A stretch of 7,284 bases of DNA, from NCBI GenBank assembly GCA_002409675.1, contig DHOB01000072.1, positions 1-7,284 on the forward strand, read 5' to 3'. The stretch comes from Ruminococcaceae bacterium UBA5401. Lineage in GTDB: Bacteria > Bacillota > Clostridia > Oscillospirales > Acutalibacteraceae. Below, piece after piece: positions 1 through 5,664 of the stretch. Within the stretch, counting starts at the first letter, position 1; the number at the start of each line of letters is the position of its first letter. The position numbers and the translations under genes are program-made. The notes under the pieces are model-generated. The model saw only the letters and a program-made list of their open reading frames with translations, ran no database searches and was not told the origin of the DNA.

Positions 1-93
1 CAGTGTATGCGCGGGCGGAAAGGGATGACAGAGGACCGCCGCGCCCGGCCGGGGGCCCGGCGATGAACGTTCTTTCCGCCGGCGGAATAATAT

Positions 94-124
94 GGCTTTG
101 AAATGCTTCGGAAGAATTGAAGCC
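94..124 (+). promoter_or_regulatory. Stem-loop upstream of urtA
   Basis: The outer stem pairs 94-98 with 120-124, extended by a T-G pair at 99/119. The inner stem pairs 102-104 with 116-118 and 106-108 with 112-114, around a CGG loop. It ends about 20 bases before the urtA ribosome site and has no T-run after it, so it does not look like a terminator. It could be a mRNA-stabilising or regulatory element; its function is not known. Confidence 0.35.
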
Positions 125-143
125 GAACCAATCTGAAATCTCT

Positions 144-147
144 GGAG
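144..147 (+). promoter_or_regulatory. Ribosome binding site deciding the urtA start
   Basis: GGAG directly abuts the first ATG (148), which is too close for initiation, but lies 9 bases before the second ATG (157). The second ATG is therefore the likely start. Confidence 0.7.
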
Positions 148-156
148 ATGAAAGCC

Positions 157-1323
157 ATGAAAAAAAAGCTGTGTGTTCTTTTGTCCTGTGCCGTCCTGCT
201 TGCGGGCGTTCTGACCGGCTGCGGGAAGGGCTCCGGCGCCGCCGGCGGAAAAGAGCCCGTTAAAATCGGCCTGCTGTACTCGCTCAGCGGCGTCACATCC
301 GTGAGCGAAAAACAGCTTTACAACGGCACCAAGCTCGCCATTGACGAGCTCAACGCGGGCGGCGGCATCGGCGGGCGCAAAATCGAGACGGTCTTTGCGG
401 ATTACGCCTCCGACCCGGCCCGCGCCGCCGACAAGGCGCGCAAGCTGATTCTGGACGACAAGGTCACCGCGATTGTCGGCACCTGCTCGTCGGCGGCGCG
501 GCAGGCCGTCAAACCCGTCGTCGAGCAATACCGCTCCCTGCTGATTTACCCGCAGTCCTACGAAGGTCAGGAAAAATCGAACAACATCGTCTATACCGGC
601 TGCATCCCGAACCAGCAGGCGGAGATTTTCGTCAACTGGCTGCTCGGCAAGGGGTACCGCAAATTTTTCCTGATCGGCTGCGATTTCATCTATCCGCAGG
701 TGGAAAACAAGCTCGCGAAGGAATATCTGGCGAAGGGCGGGGGCACGGTCGTCGGCGAGGAGTACGTCCCCTACGGCAGCACGGATTTTTCCTCCGTGCT
801 CAACAAGATCAAAAAGTCGGAGCCGGACGTGATTTACAGCGAGCTGACCGGCGACAGCAACGTGGCGTTTTACAAACAGTATAACGCCTACGGTCTTCCG
901 GCTACCGTCGCCAGCCTGACGACCAACGAGACGGTCCTCAAATCCATCGGCGCGCAGGCGGGCGCGGGCAGCTTCATCTGTGTGGACTACTTCAAAAACG
1001 TCAAAAATCCCGAAAACGAGGCGTTTGTGAAAAAGTACACGAGTACGTTCCACGACGGCACGCTGCCGACCTACGCCGTGATGGGCGGGTACAACGCCGG
1101 CAAGTTCCTCGGCGCGGCTTTGAAAAAGGCCGCCGACCCGCAGGACACGGCGCAGGTCACGGCGGCGTTCAAAGAGCTGAAGATGAAGTCGCCCTCCGGC
1201 GAAATCTCCATCGACGGGTCGAACAACCACACGCGCCTGTACTGCCGCATCGCCAAGGTCGACGAGCGGGGCGAGGCCCAGGTGATTTACGAATCCCCGA
1301 AACCGATTGACCCGAAACCGTAA
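157..1323 (+). CDS. urtA: UrtA: urea/short-chain amide ABC transporter substrate-binding lipoprotein
   Basis: This is the extracellular binding protein that delivers urea or a related small amide to the UrtBC channel. The 388-residue product starts MKKK, followed by a hydrophobic segment and a lipobox L-T-G-C with Cys22 as the lipidation site. A type I periplasmic-binding fold (Peripla_BP_5/6) begins near residue 34 (VKIGLLYSLSG). Features shared by UrtA and the amide sensor AmiC are the YPQSYEGQE segment at 131-139, the VYTGCIPNQQ segment at 145-154, a G-D-S-N motif near 232-235, and a C-terminal PSGEISIDGSNNH block from 346. An ATG at 148 would add three residues but overlaps its own ribosome site. 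The binding protein leads the operon, and a 104-base gap with a hairpin separates it from urtB. The family is secure. The exact ligand (urea, acetamide, formamide or another) is inferred mainly from the neighbouring genes. Confidence 0.85.
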   Translation: MKKKLCVLLSCAVLLAGVLTGCGKGSGAAGGKEPVKIGLLYSLSGVTSVSEKQLYNGTKLAIDELNAGGGIGGRKIETVFADYASDPARAADKARKLILDDKVTAIVGTCSSAARQAVKPVVEQYRSLLIYPQSYEGQEKSNNIVYTGCIPNQQAEIFVNWLLGKGYRKFFLIGCDFIYPQVENKLAKEYLAKGGGTVVGEEYVPYGSTDFSSVLNKIKKSEPDVIYSELTGDSNVAFYKQYNAYGLPATVASLTTNETVLKSIGAQAGAGSFICVDYFKNVKNPENEAFVKKYTSTFHDGTLPTYAVMGGYNAGKFLGAALKKAADPQDTAQVTAAFKELKMKSPSGEISIDGSNNHTRLYCRIAKVDERGEAQVIYESPKPIDPKP

Positions 1324-1352
1324 TCCGGGGCCGGCAACCGGGGCGGCATGGA

Positions 1353-1390
1353 CGCCGGATGTTCCCCCGCGGGGCATCCGGCGCGGTTTT
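1353..1390 (+). promoter_or_regulatory. Intercistronic hairpin between urtA and urtB
   Basis: Bases 1353-1361 pair perfectly with 1375-1383 (9 bp, CGCCGGATG with CATCCGGCG). After a TT bulge, CCCC (1364-1367) pairs with GGGG (1371-1374) around a 3-base loop. A TTTT run follows at 1387-1390 after CGG. The structure resembles a leaky terminator or a 3'-end stabiliser, as is common after the binding-protein gene of ABC operons, where it favours binding protein over membrane parts. It also argues against a urtB start at the ATG at 1359, which is buried in the stem. Confidence 0.6.
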
Positions 1391-1427
1391 GCCCGGGCGG
1401 CCGCCTCCCGCAAAGAAGGGATGTTGG

Positions 1428-2288
1428 ATGGACAGTTTTGTTGCGCTTCTCCTGAACGGGCTGAATTCCTCGGCCCTGATTCTGATTGCCGCCCTCGGCA
1501 TGGTGATCATCTGCGGGATGATGAACGTGATCAACCTCGCGCACGGCGAACTGATTATGATCGGCGCCTATACGGCGTACTCCGTCACGCAGGTGATGGG
1601 GCGCAGCTTTTTCGCGGCGCTGCCGGCCGCGTTTGCGGTGACGGCCGCGGCCGGCGCCGTCATCGAGCGCCTGGTCGTCAAAAAGCTGGCGGGCCGCCCC
1701 GCCGAGACCATGCTGGCGACGTTCGGCGTCTCCGTCGTGCTCCAGCAGATGACGAACATCCTGTTCGGGGCCCAGTCCAAATACGTCGCCATCCCGATTG
1801 CCGGCAAGCTGGCGTTCGGCCGGGTGGTGGTTCCGTACTACAATATCTTCACCGTGCTTCTGGTGGCCGCCGTGACGGCCGGAACCGTCTGGATGCTGCA
1901 CCGCACGAAGTTCGGCAAGCGGGTGCGCGCCATCACCCAGAACCGCGAGATGGCGGAATGCCTGGGCATCGATTCTTCCCGGGCGGACACCCTCGCCTTT
2001 GCGTTCGGCAGCGGCCTCGCGGGCCTTGCGGGCGCGCTGGCCGCGCCGGTCAGGAGCGTCTCGCCCTTCATGGGCGGACCGTACCTGGTCAACTCCTTCA
2101 TGACCTCCGTGGTGGGCGGCGTCGCCTCGTTTTCCGGCACGGCGGCGGGGTCGCTGCTGGTCGGGGAATCCACGGCTCTGCTCGGCGGCGTCAGCAACGA
2201 CGTGCTCGCCAACATCCTGGTGTTCCTGCTGATCATCGCCGCCATCCGCTTCAAGCCGGAAGGGCTGTTTGCAAAGGAGAGAAGATGA
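1428..2288 (+). CDS. urtB: UrtB: urea ABC transporter permease (LivH family)
   Basis: This is one of the two membrane subunits forming the translocation path. The product has 286 residues, mostly hydrophobic, with helices visible at about 5-28, 39-55, 60-80, 94-112, 136-156, 188-206, 222-244 and 260-274. Diagnostic UrtB/LivH stretches are VINLAHGELIMIGAYTAY (34-51), FGVSVVLQQ (99-107) and the cytoplasmic coupling segment RVRAITQNREMAECLGI (165-181), which resembles UrtB more than LivH. The start is the ATG at 1428, because an AAGGG ribosome site lies 7 bases upstream. A longer frame from 1359 would add 23 non-hydrophobic residues out of the hairpin region. The length is near that of core UrtB proteins without the N-terminal extracytoplasmic extension of some proteobacterial UrtB. 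Its stop is one base before the urtC start, implying coupled translation. Confidence 0.9.
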   Translation: MDSFVALLLNGLNSSALILIAALGMVIICGMMNVINLAHGELIMIGAYTAYSVTQVMGRSFFAALPAAFAVTAAAGAVIERLVVKKLAGRPAETMLATFGVSVVLQQMTNILFGAQSKYVAIPIAGKLAFGRVVVPYYNIFTVLLVAAVTAGTVWMLHRTKFGKRVRAITQNREMAECLGIDSSRADTLAFAFGSGLAGLAGALAAPVRSVSPFMGGPYLVNSFMTSVVGGVASFSGTAAGSLLVGESTALLGGVSNDVLANILVFLLIIAAIRFKPEGLFAKERR

Positions 2289-2289
2289 T

Positions 2290-3339
2290 ATGACGCGGCT
2301 TGCGAAAATTCCCGCCGGGCGGTACCTGGACTTTGCGCTGTTTCTGGCGCTGGGGCTGTTCCCGCTCACGGGTCTGCTGTTTTACACCCAGCTGCTCCAG
2401 AAATACCTCGTTTTTCTGATTTTCGCCTATTCCCTCGACCTGCTGTGGGGGTACGCGGGGCTGATGGACCTGGGGCACGCGGTGCTGTTCGGCATGGGGG
2501 GGTATCTGATGGCCCTGTCGCTCTCCGCGCAGAACGGCGTGCCGGAGTTCATGGCGCGCTACGGCGTCAGGGAGGTGCCCGCGTGGCTGGCGGCGATTGT
2601 TCCGCTGCCGGCTGCGGTGCTGGCGGGGATTCTGATTCCGGCGCTGTTTGCGGGCCTGCTGGGGCGCTTCCTGTTTTCCAGCCGGGTGGGGGGCGTGTTC
2701 TTTTCGGTGATTACGCTGGCGCTGGCGCAGGTGTTCAACCTTTTCATCCAGAGCCAGCAGAAATACACCGGCGGGTTCAACGGAATCGGCGGGCTGCCGG
2801 GGCTCGCCCTGTTCGGCCGCCCGCTGGACCTTGTGCAGGGCTATTACCTGGTGTTTGCCGTTGTGCTGCTGGTCTACGCGTTCTGCCGGGGGCTCACGGC
2901 CTCGCGCTTCGGGCTTGTGCTGCGCGGCATCCGCGAGAACGGCGCGCGGCTGGAGTTCCTCGGCTATGACCCGGCGCGCTTCAAGACGGCGGTCTTCATG
3001 GTCTCCGGCGCGCTGGCCGGGCTGGCCGGCGTGCTGTATGTGCCGGTCAACGGCATGATCGCCCCGAACGACGTGGGCATGGAGTTTTCGACCGCCGCCA
3101 TCGTCTGGCTCGCCATCGGCGGCAGGGGCAACCTGACCGGCGCGGCGCTCGGCGCCATGCTGGTCAACGTGGTCGGCAACGCGCTCTCCGAGAATTTCGG
3201 CGCGTACTGGCAGCTTCTGCTCGGCGCCGTTCTCCTCGCGGTCGTGTTCTTCGCACCGCAGGGCATCACGGGCGCCCTCGCCCGTCCCGCACGCGGAAGC
3301 GGCCGCCCGAAGGGGAAGGGGATGGCGCGCCGTGCGTGA
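2290..3339 (+). CDS. urtC: UrtC: urea ABC transporter permease (LivM family)
   Basis: This is the second membrane subunit, pairing with UrtB. The product has 349 residues. Family landmarks are WGYAGLMDLGHAVLFGMGGYLMAL (starting at residue 53), the NGVPEFM segment (82-88) typical of UrtC, SRVGGVFFSVITLALAQVFNLF (starting at residue 131), GGFNGIGGLPG (161-171), and a coupling loop with RGIRENGARLEFLGYDP (212-228) followed by the last helix group. The C-terminus is a short basic tail (from about 331). The start is the ATG at 2290, 10 bases after AAGGAG (2274-2279), which sits inside the end of urtB. A TTG at 2269 in the same frame lacks such a site. The gene overlaps urtD by 8 bases, so both are probably translated in series. 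Confidence 0.9.
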   Translation: MTRLAKIPAGRYLDFALFLALGLFPLTGLLFYTQLLQKYLVFLIFAYSLDLLWGYAGLMDLGHAVLFGMGGYLMALSLSAQNGVPEFMARYGVREVPAWLAAIVPLPAAVLAGILIPALFAGLLGRFLFSSRVGGVFFSVITLALAQVFNLFIQSQQKYTGGFNGIGGLPGLALFGRPLDLVQGYYLVFAVVLLVYAFCRGLTASRFGLVLRGIRENGARLEFLGYDPARFKTAVFMVSGALAGLAGVLYVPVNGMIAPNDVGMEFSTAAIVWLAIGGRGNLTGAALGAMLVNVVGNALSENFGAYWQLLLGAVLLAVVFFAPQGITGALARPARGSGRPKGKGMARRA

Positions 3340-4093
3340 GATTCTGAGGACGGAGGATCTTTCGGCCTGCTTCAGCGGGTTCTGGGCGCTGGACCATGTG
3401 AACCTTTCGGTCGGGGAAGGGGAGCTGCGGGTCATCATCGGCCCGAACGGCGCGGGCAAGACCACCCTGATGGACCTGATTACCGGCAAGACGAAACCCG
3501 CCGGCGGCAGGGTCTTTTTCGACGGACACGACATCACCGGCAAGCCGCCGCACGAGATCGCCGCCCGGTACGGAATCGGGCGCAAGTTCCAGGGGCCCAG
3601 CCTGTTCGAGAACATGAGCGCGGCCGAAAACCTGGAGCTTGCCGCCCCGCGGGAGAACACGGTGCCGCGCACGTTCTTCCGCCGGGAGCCGGTCCGCCTG
3701 CGGCAGAAAGCCGGCGAGGTTCTCCGCAGAATCGGCCTTTCCGAAAAGGCGGGCAACATGGCCTGCGAGCTCTCGCACGGCGAGCGCCAGTGGCTGGAGA
3801 TCGGCATGCTGATGATGCAGGGCCCGAAGATGATGATTCTGGATGAGCCGACGGCGGGCATGACGGCGGAGGAGACGCGCCTGACCGGCCGGATGATCCA
3901 GCGGCTTGCGGGCGACCGCACGGTGCTGGTCGTGGAGCACGACATGGACTTTGTGCGGCAGGTGGCGCGGACCGTGACCGTTCTGCACATGGGGCGCGTG
4001 CTTGCCCAGGGCCCGCTGGAAGAGATTGAAAAGGACCCGCGGGTCGTGCGGGTGTACCTCAAATCCGACGGAAGGGAGCGGGAACATGCTTGA
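3332..4093 (+). CDS. urtD: UrtD: urea ABC transporter ATP-binding protein (LivG family)
   Basis: This is one of the two cytoplasmic ATPases that power uptake. The product has 253 residues and all core ABC motifs are intact: Walker A GPNGAGKTT (37-45), Q-loop Gln87, signature LSHGE (147-151), Walker B MMILDE (167-172) with the catalytic Glu172, and the switch His203 (VVEHD). The stretches ELRVIIGPNG and GIGRKFQGPSLFEN match UrtD proteins more closely than generic LivG. The C-terminal VVRVYL tail is typical of the LivG group. The start is a GTG at 3332, inside the last codons of urtC. AAGGGG at 3316-3321 lies 10 bases upstream, and the protein begins at the expected place before its first strand. 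It overlaps urtE by 8 bases. Confidence 0.92.
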   Translation: MREILRTEDLSACFSGFWALDHVNLSVGEGELRVIIGPNGAGKTTLMDLITGKTKPAGGRVFFDGHDITGKPPHEIAARYGIGRKFQGPSLFENMSAAENLELAAPRENTVPRTFFRREPVRLRQKAGEVLRRIGLSEKAGNMACELSHGERQWLEIGMLMMQGPKMMILDEPTAGMTAEETRLTGRMIQRLAGDRTVLVVEHDMDFVRQVARTVTVLHMGRVLAQGPLEEIEKDPRVVRVYLKSDGREREHA

Positions 4094-4787
4094 GCTCGAA
4101 GACGTGCGCCTGGGCTATGGCAAGATGCGCGTGGTGAACGGAGTCTCCCTTTCGCTGAAAGACGGCGGCCGGCTGGCCGTGCTCGGGCGCAACGGCGTGG
4201 GGAAAACCACGCTGCTGAAGGGCGTCGTCGGCCTGCTGCCGCTTTCGGGCGGGTCGGTGCGCTTTCGCGGGCGGGACGTCTCTTCCCTGCGGCCGCACCT
4301 GCGCTGCCGGATGGGCATGGCCTATGTGCCGCAGGGCCGGGAAATCCTGCCGTGGTTCACCGTGCGGGAAAATCTGGAGCTCGGCTGCCTGGATGAGAAG
4401 GACGGGGACAGGACCGCGCGCCGGATGGAGCGGATTCTGGAGTGGTTCCCCGTGCTGAAAGGGCAGCTCGGCCGGGCGGGCGGGCTGCTTTCCGGCGGGC
4501 AGCAGCAGCAGCTCGCCGTCGCCCGCGCACTGATGACGGCCCCCCGGCTGCTGATCCTCGACGAGCCGACCGAGGGCATCCAGCCCAATATTGTGGAGGG
4601 CTTCGGCCGCGTCCTGCGGCGGATCTGCGCCGAGACGGGCCTTTCCGTCCTGCTGGTGGAGCAGAACCTGGGCTTCGCCCGGAAAATGGCCGAAAATTTT
4701 CTGATTCTCCAGAAAGGCAAAGCGGTCTGTTCCGGCAGGATGGAGCAGCTGGACGAACAGACCGTGCGGCGCTTCCTCTCCGTCTGA
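4086..4787 (+). CDS. urtE: UrtE: urea ABC transporter ATP-binding protein (LivF family)
   Basis: This is the second ATPase, expected to form a heterodimer with UrtD. The product has 233 residues. Visible motifs are Walker A GRNGVGKTT (34-42), Q-loop Gln83 in AYVPQGREI, signature LSGGQQQQ (135-142) and Walker B LLILDE (155-160). Gln193 occupies the switch-His position, as is normal for LivF/UrtE proteins. LGRNGVGKTTLLK and YVPQGREI are hallmark UrtE stretches. The ATG at 4086 is preceded by a purine-rich GGAAGGGAGCGGGA site, part of which codes for the end of UrtD. A longer frame from 4002 would only read through urtD. It is the last gene of the operon; hairpins follow in the next 180 bases. 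Confidence 0.92.
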   Translation: MLELEDVRLGYGKMRVVNGVSLSLKDGGRLAVLGRNGVGKTTLLKGVVGLLPLSGGSVRFRGRDVSSLRPHLRCRMGMAYVPQGREILPWFTVRENLELGCLDEKDGDRTARRMERILEWFPVLKGQLGRAGGLLSGGQQQQLAVARALMTAPRLLILDEPTEGIQPNIVEGFGRVLRRICAETGLSVLLVEQNLGFARKMAENFLILQKGKAVCSGRMEQLDEQTVRRFLSV

Positions 4788-4966
4788 GCGGGCGGACGGC
4801 GGACAGCGCCCGCATGCACGGCCCGCCGTGCAGAACAGGGCGAATTTTCAGTTTGCTTTGGCGGGACGGCTTCAAAAAGCTCCCGAGGCGCAGAAAAGCG
4901 CTTCGGGAGCTTTGCTTCACGGAAATACACGGCCCCGCGGGACAAAATGCTCCCGCGGGGCGACTT
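4788..4966. other. Convergent intergenic region with three stem-loops
   Basis: This gap between urtE (+) and the stress-protein gene (-) has no credible gene. It holds stem-loops at 4815-4832, 4876-4913 and 4932-4961. The first (TGCACGG with CCGTGCA, 7 bp around a 4-base loop) has no T-run on either strand and may be only a 3'-end stabiliser. The other two are listed separately as terminators. Confidence 0.6.
4876..4913. terminator. Long-stem terminator, best oriented for the minus strand
   Basis: A 16-bp stem pairs 4876-4891 with 4898-4913 around a 6-base AGAAAA loop; the only non-Watson-Crick pair is one G-T. Read on the minus strand, the stem runs into TTTTTGAAG, a good tail for ending the stress-protein transcript. 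Read on the plus strand, it ends in TTTGCTT, so it may also stop urtE transcription. Confidence 0.75.
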
Positions 4967-4976
4967 TTAATTTTGC
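4932..4976 (+). terminator. Terminator of the urt operon
   Basis: An 11-bp perfect stem (GCCCCGCGGGA with TCCCGCGGGGC, 4932-4942 and 4951-4961) has an 8-base loop and is followed on the plus strand by ACTTTTAATTTTG. On the minus strand the bases beyond it are not T-rich. The end of the stress-protein gene (4967) overlaps its T-rich tail. Confidence 0.7.
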
Positions 4977-5407
4977 AGAATCAGGGATTTTGCGGTCCGC
5001 TCGTCTCTTTTTGCCGGGCAGATGTTGTAGATTTTGCCGCTTTTTGAAACCATCGAAATCGGAAGATGCGGCAAAAGTTTATGTAAAATTTCAATAAATC
5101 CGTTTGCGGGGGCTTCCGCCATGCCGGTCACGATATGCACGGCCCCTTCTTTTTTAGCGACTCCTGCTGCCATCAGCGGGGCGTCGTCGTTGAAATAGAC
5201 CGACATTTCGGCGTCGGCGTCGCGCGCTGTCTGGCGAAGGTACTCCAGTTCTTCGCAGTCCGTGTCAAACCCGGCGGACGTCGGCTGCACGCACAGGACC
5301 TTGAGCGGGACGGAAAGCTCGTCGGCGATTTTCTTGCCCGCCCGGATCAGCCTGTCGCAATCGCGCTGCCCGGTGACGCACACCAGGACTGCTCTGCCTT
5401 TCTTCAA
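4967..5407 (-). CDS. Universal stress protein, UspA/KdpD type
   Basis: This is a small 146-residue cytoplasmic protein of the universal stress protein fold. It starts MKKGRAVLVCVTGQRDCDRLIRAGKKIADE, which closely resembles the Usp domain found in KdpD sensor kinases and in stand-alone clostridial Usp proteins. The alternating strand/helix pattern is visible: strand 6-12, helix 15-31, strand 35-40, helix 51-64, strand 67-71, helix 76-85, strand 89-94. The usual Usp nucleotide motif (G-x2-G-x9-G-S/T) is not recognisable near Gly95, so ATP binding is doubtful. The start codon is TTG, with GGGAGG 7 bases upstream and no better alternative in frame. The gene converges with urtE and has its own upstream region, so it is probably monocistronic. 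Its cellular role cannot be deduced further. Confidence 0.75.
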   Translation of the reverse strand: MKKGRAVLVCVTGQRDCDRLIRAGKKIADELSVPLKVLCVQPTSAGFDTDCEELEYLRQTARDADAEMSVYFNDDAPLMAAGVAKKEGAVHIVTGMAEAPANGFIEILHKLLPHLPISMVSKSGKIYNICPAKRDERTAKSLILQN

Positions 5408-5414
5408 ATCTACG

Positions 5415-5420
5415 CCTCCC
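5415..5420 (-). promoter_or_regulatory. Ribosome binding site supporting the TTG start of the usp gene
   Basis: On the minus strand GGGAGG ends 7 bases before the TTG at 5407. It is the only strong site near the beginning of the conserved protein. Confidence 0.75.
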
Positions 5421-5432
5421 TTCCAATCCCTA

Positions 5433-5462
5433 AGTATATGCGCCCCTTATTCAGGATTTGAA
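5433..5462 (-). promoter_or_regulatory. Possible proximal promoter of the usp gene
   Basis: On the minus strand TTCAAA (5462-5457) and TATACT (5438-5433) are separated by 18 bases: 4 of 6 and 5 of 6 matches to the sigma-A consensus. Transcription would begin near 5426, giving a short leader that contains the ribosome site. It is weaker than the distal candidate. Confidence 0.35.
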
Positions 5463-5467
5463 AACGG

Positions 5468-5481
5468 AGTATGAACATACT
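5468..5481. promoter_or_regulatory. Perfect palindrome, possible operator
   Basis: AGTATG and CATACT flank a central AA, giving 6-bp perfect half-sites over 14 bases. It lies 5 bases upstream of the proximal -35 box and downstream of the distal promoter of the stress-protein gene, a position suited to repressor or activator binding. The cognate regulator is unknown. As RNA it would form only a short hairpin. Confidence 0.4.
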
Positions 5482-5524
5482 GTAAAACATAGAAGGGAAC
5501 GGGACGTTCGGACTTCCCATAACA

Positions 5525-5553
5525 ATAATACCATAAAATTCATCGGATATCAA
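5525..5553 (-). promoter_or_regulatory. Sigma-A type promoter, distal, for the usp gene
   Basis: On the minus strand TTGATA (5553-5548) is followed after exactly 17 bases by TATTAT (5530-5525). Each box matches the housekeeping consensus at 5 of 6 positions, in locally A+T-rich DNA. Transcription should start near 5518 and leave a leader of about 110 bases before the TTG start. No other minus-strand gene lies between. Confidence 0.6.
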
Positions 5554-5598
5554 ATCAGAACATGGGACTTTTGACGAAATTTATATAAAAATTCGCAT

Positions 5599-5628
5599 AA
5601 AAAAACCGCCTGCTTCACACAGGGCGGT
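5599..5628 (-). terminator. Terminator of the M23/SpoIIQ-like gene
   Basis: Read on the minus strand, ACCGCC (5628-5623) pairs with GGCGGT (5610-5605), a 6-bp stem closing a loop of 12 bases that may pair further. A run of seven T follows (5605-5599). It lies about 40 bases after the stop codon, so it separates this gene from the stress-protein gene. Confidence 0.75.
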
Positions 5629-5664
5629 CTTTCTCGGAAGCGGCGGCGCATCTGAAGGGACTTT

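Larger units (their letters stand above)
1..156 (+). other. Non-coding structured leader of the urt operon
   Basis: No convincing gene lies here, although short open frames cross it. Two RNA folds are visible. A 9-bp perfect pairing joins 14-22 (GGCGGAAAG) with 72-80 (CTTTCCGCC) and encloses a G+C-rich inner hairpin around 42-62. A second stem-loop spans 94-124, with GGCTT pairing to AAGCC and an inner CTT/AAG stem. The heptamer GGCGGAA occurs twice (14-20 and 81-87), and CCGCC occurs at 36-40 and 76-80, so alternative pairings are possible. The best -10-like box is TAATAT at 88-93, but no good -35 precedes it, so the promoter may lie outside the window. I could not match this to a riboswitch family I know. 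In such G+C-rich DNA some pairing is expected by chance. Confidence 0.4.

Noticed and set aside
3..99. Open frame at the left edge as the tail of an upstream gene
   Set aside because: The 32-codon reading (Val-Tyr-Ala-Arg... to a TGA at 97-99) is Pro/Gly/Arg-rich with no recognisable family, and other frames close as well. There is not enough sequence to support a gene.
1307..2293. 328-codon plus-strand frame overlapping urtB
   Set aside because: The composition is Arg/Gly-rich without membrane segments or motifs, and it overlaps the clear UrtB frame.
1287..4062. Long minus-strand open frames opposite urtB-urtD (360, 603 and 273 codons)
   Set aside because: They are antisense shadows created by G+C-rich codon use. 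Their translations are rich in Arg, Pro, His and Gly with no recognisable domain, while the plus-strand frames encode complete, well-known proteins.
4442..5047. 201-codon plus-strand frame running from urtE into the intergenic region
   Set aside because: It crosses the terminators and is Arg/Ala-rich out-of-frame translation of urtE.
5458..5486. Plus-strand promoter TTGAAA-17-TGTAAA
   Set aside because: No plus-strand gene follows, and the -10 box matches at only 4 of 6 positions.
5497..5509. LexA-like site GAAC-N5-GTTC upstream of the stress-protein gene
   Set aside because: The Gram-positive LexA box has four bases between the half-sites; here there are five, so it is not a valid match.
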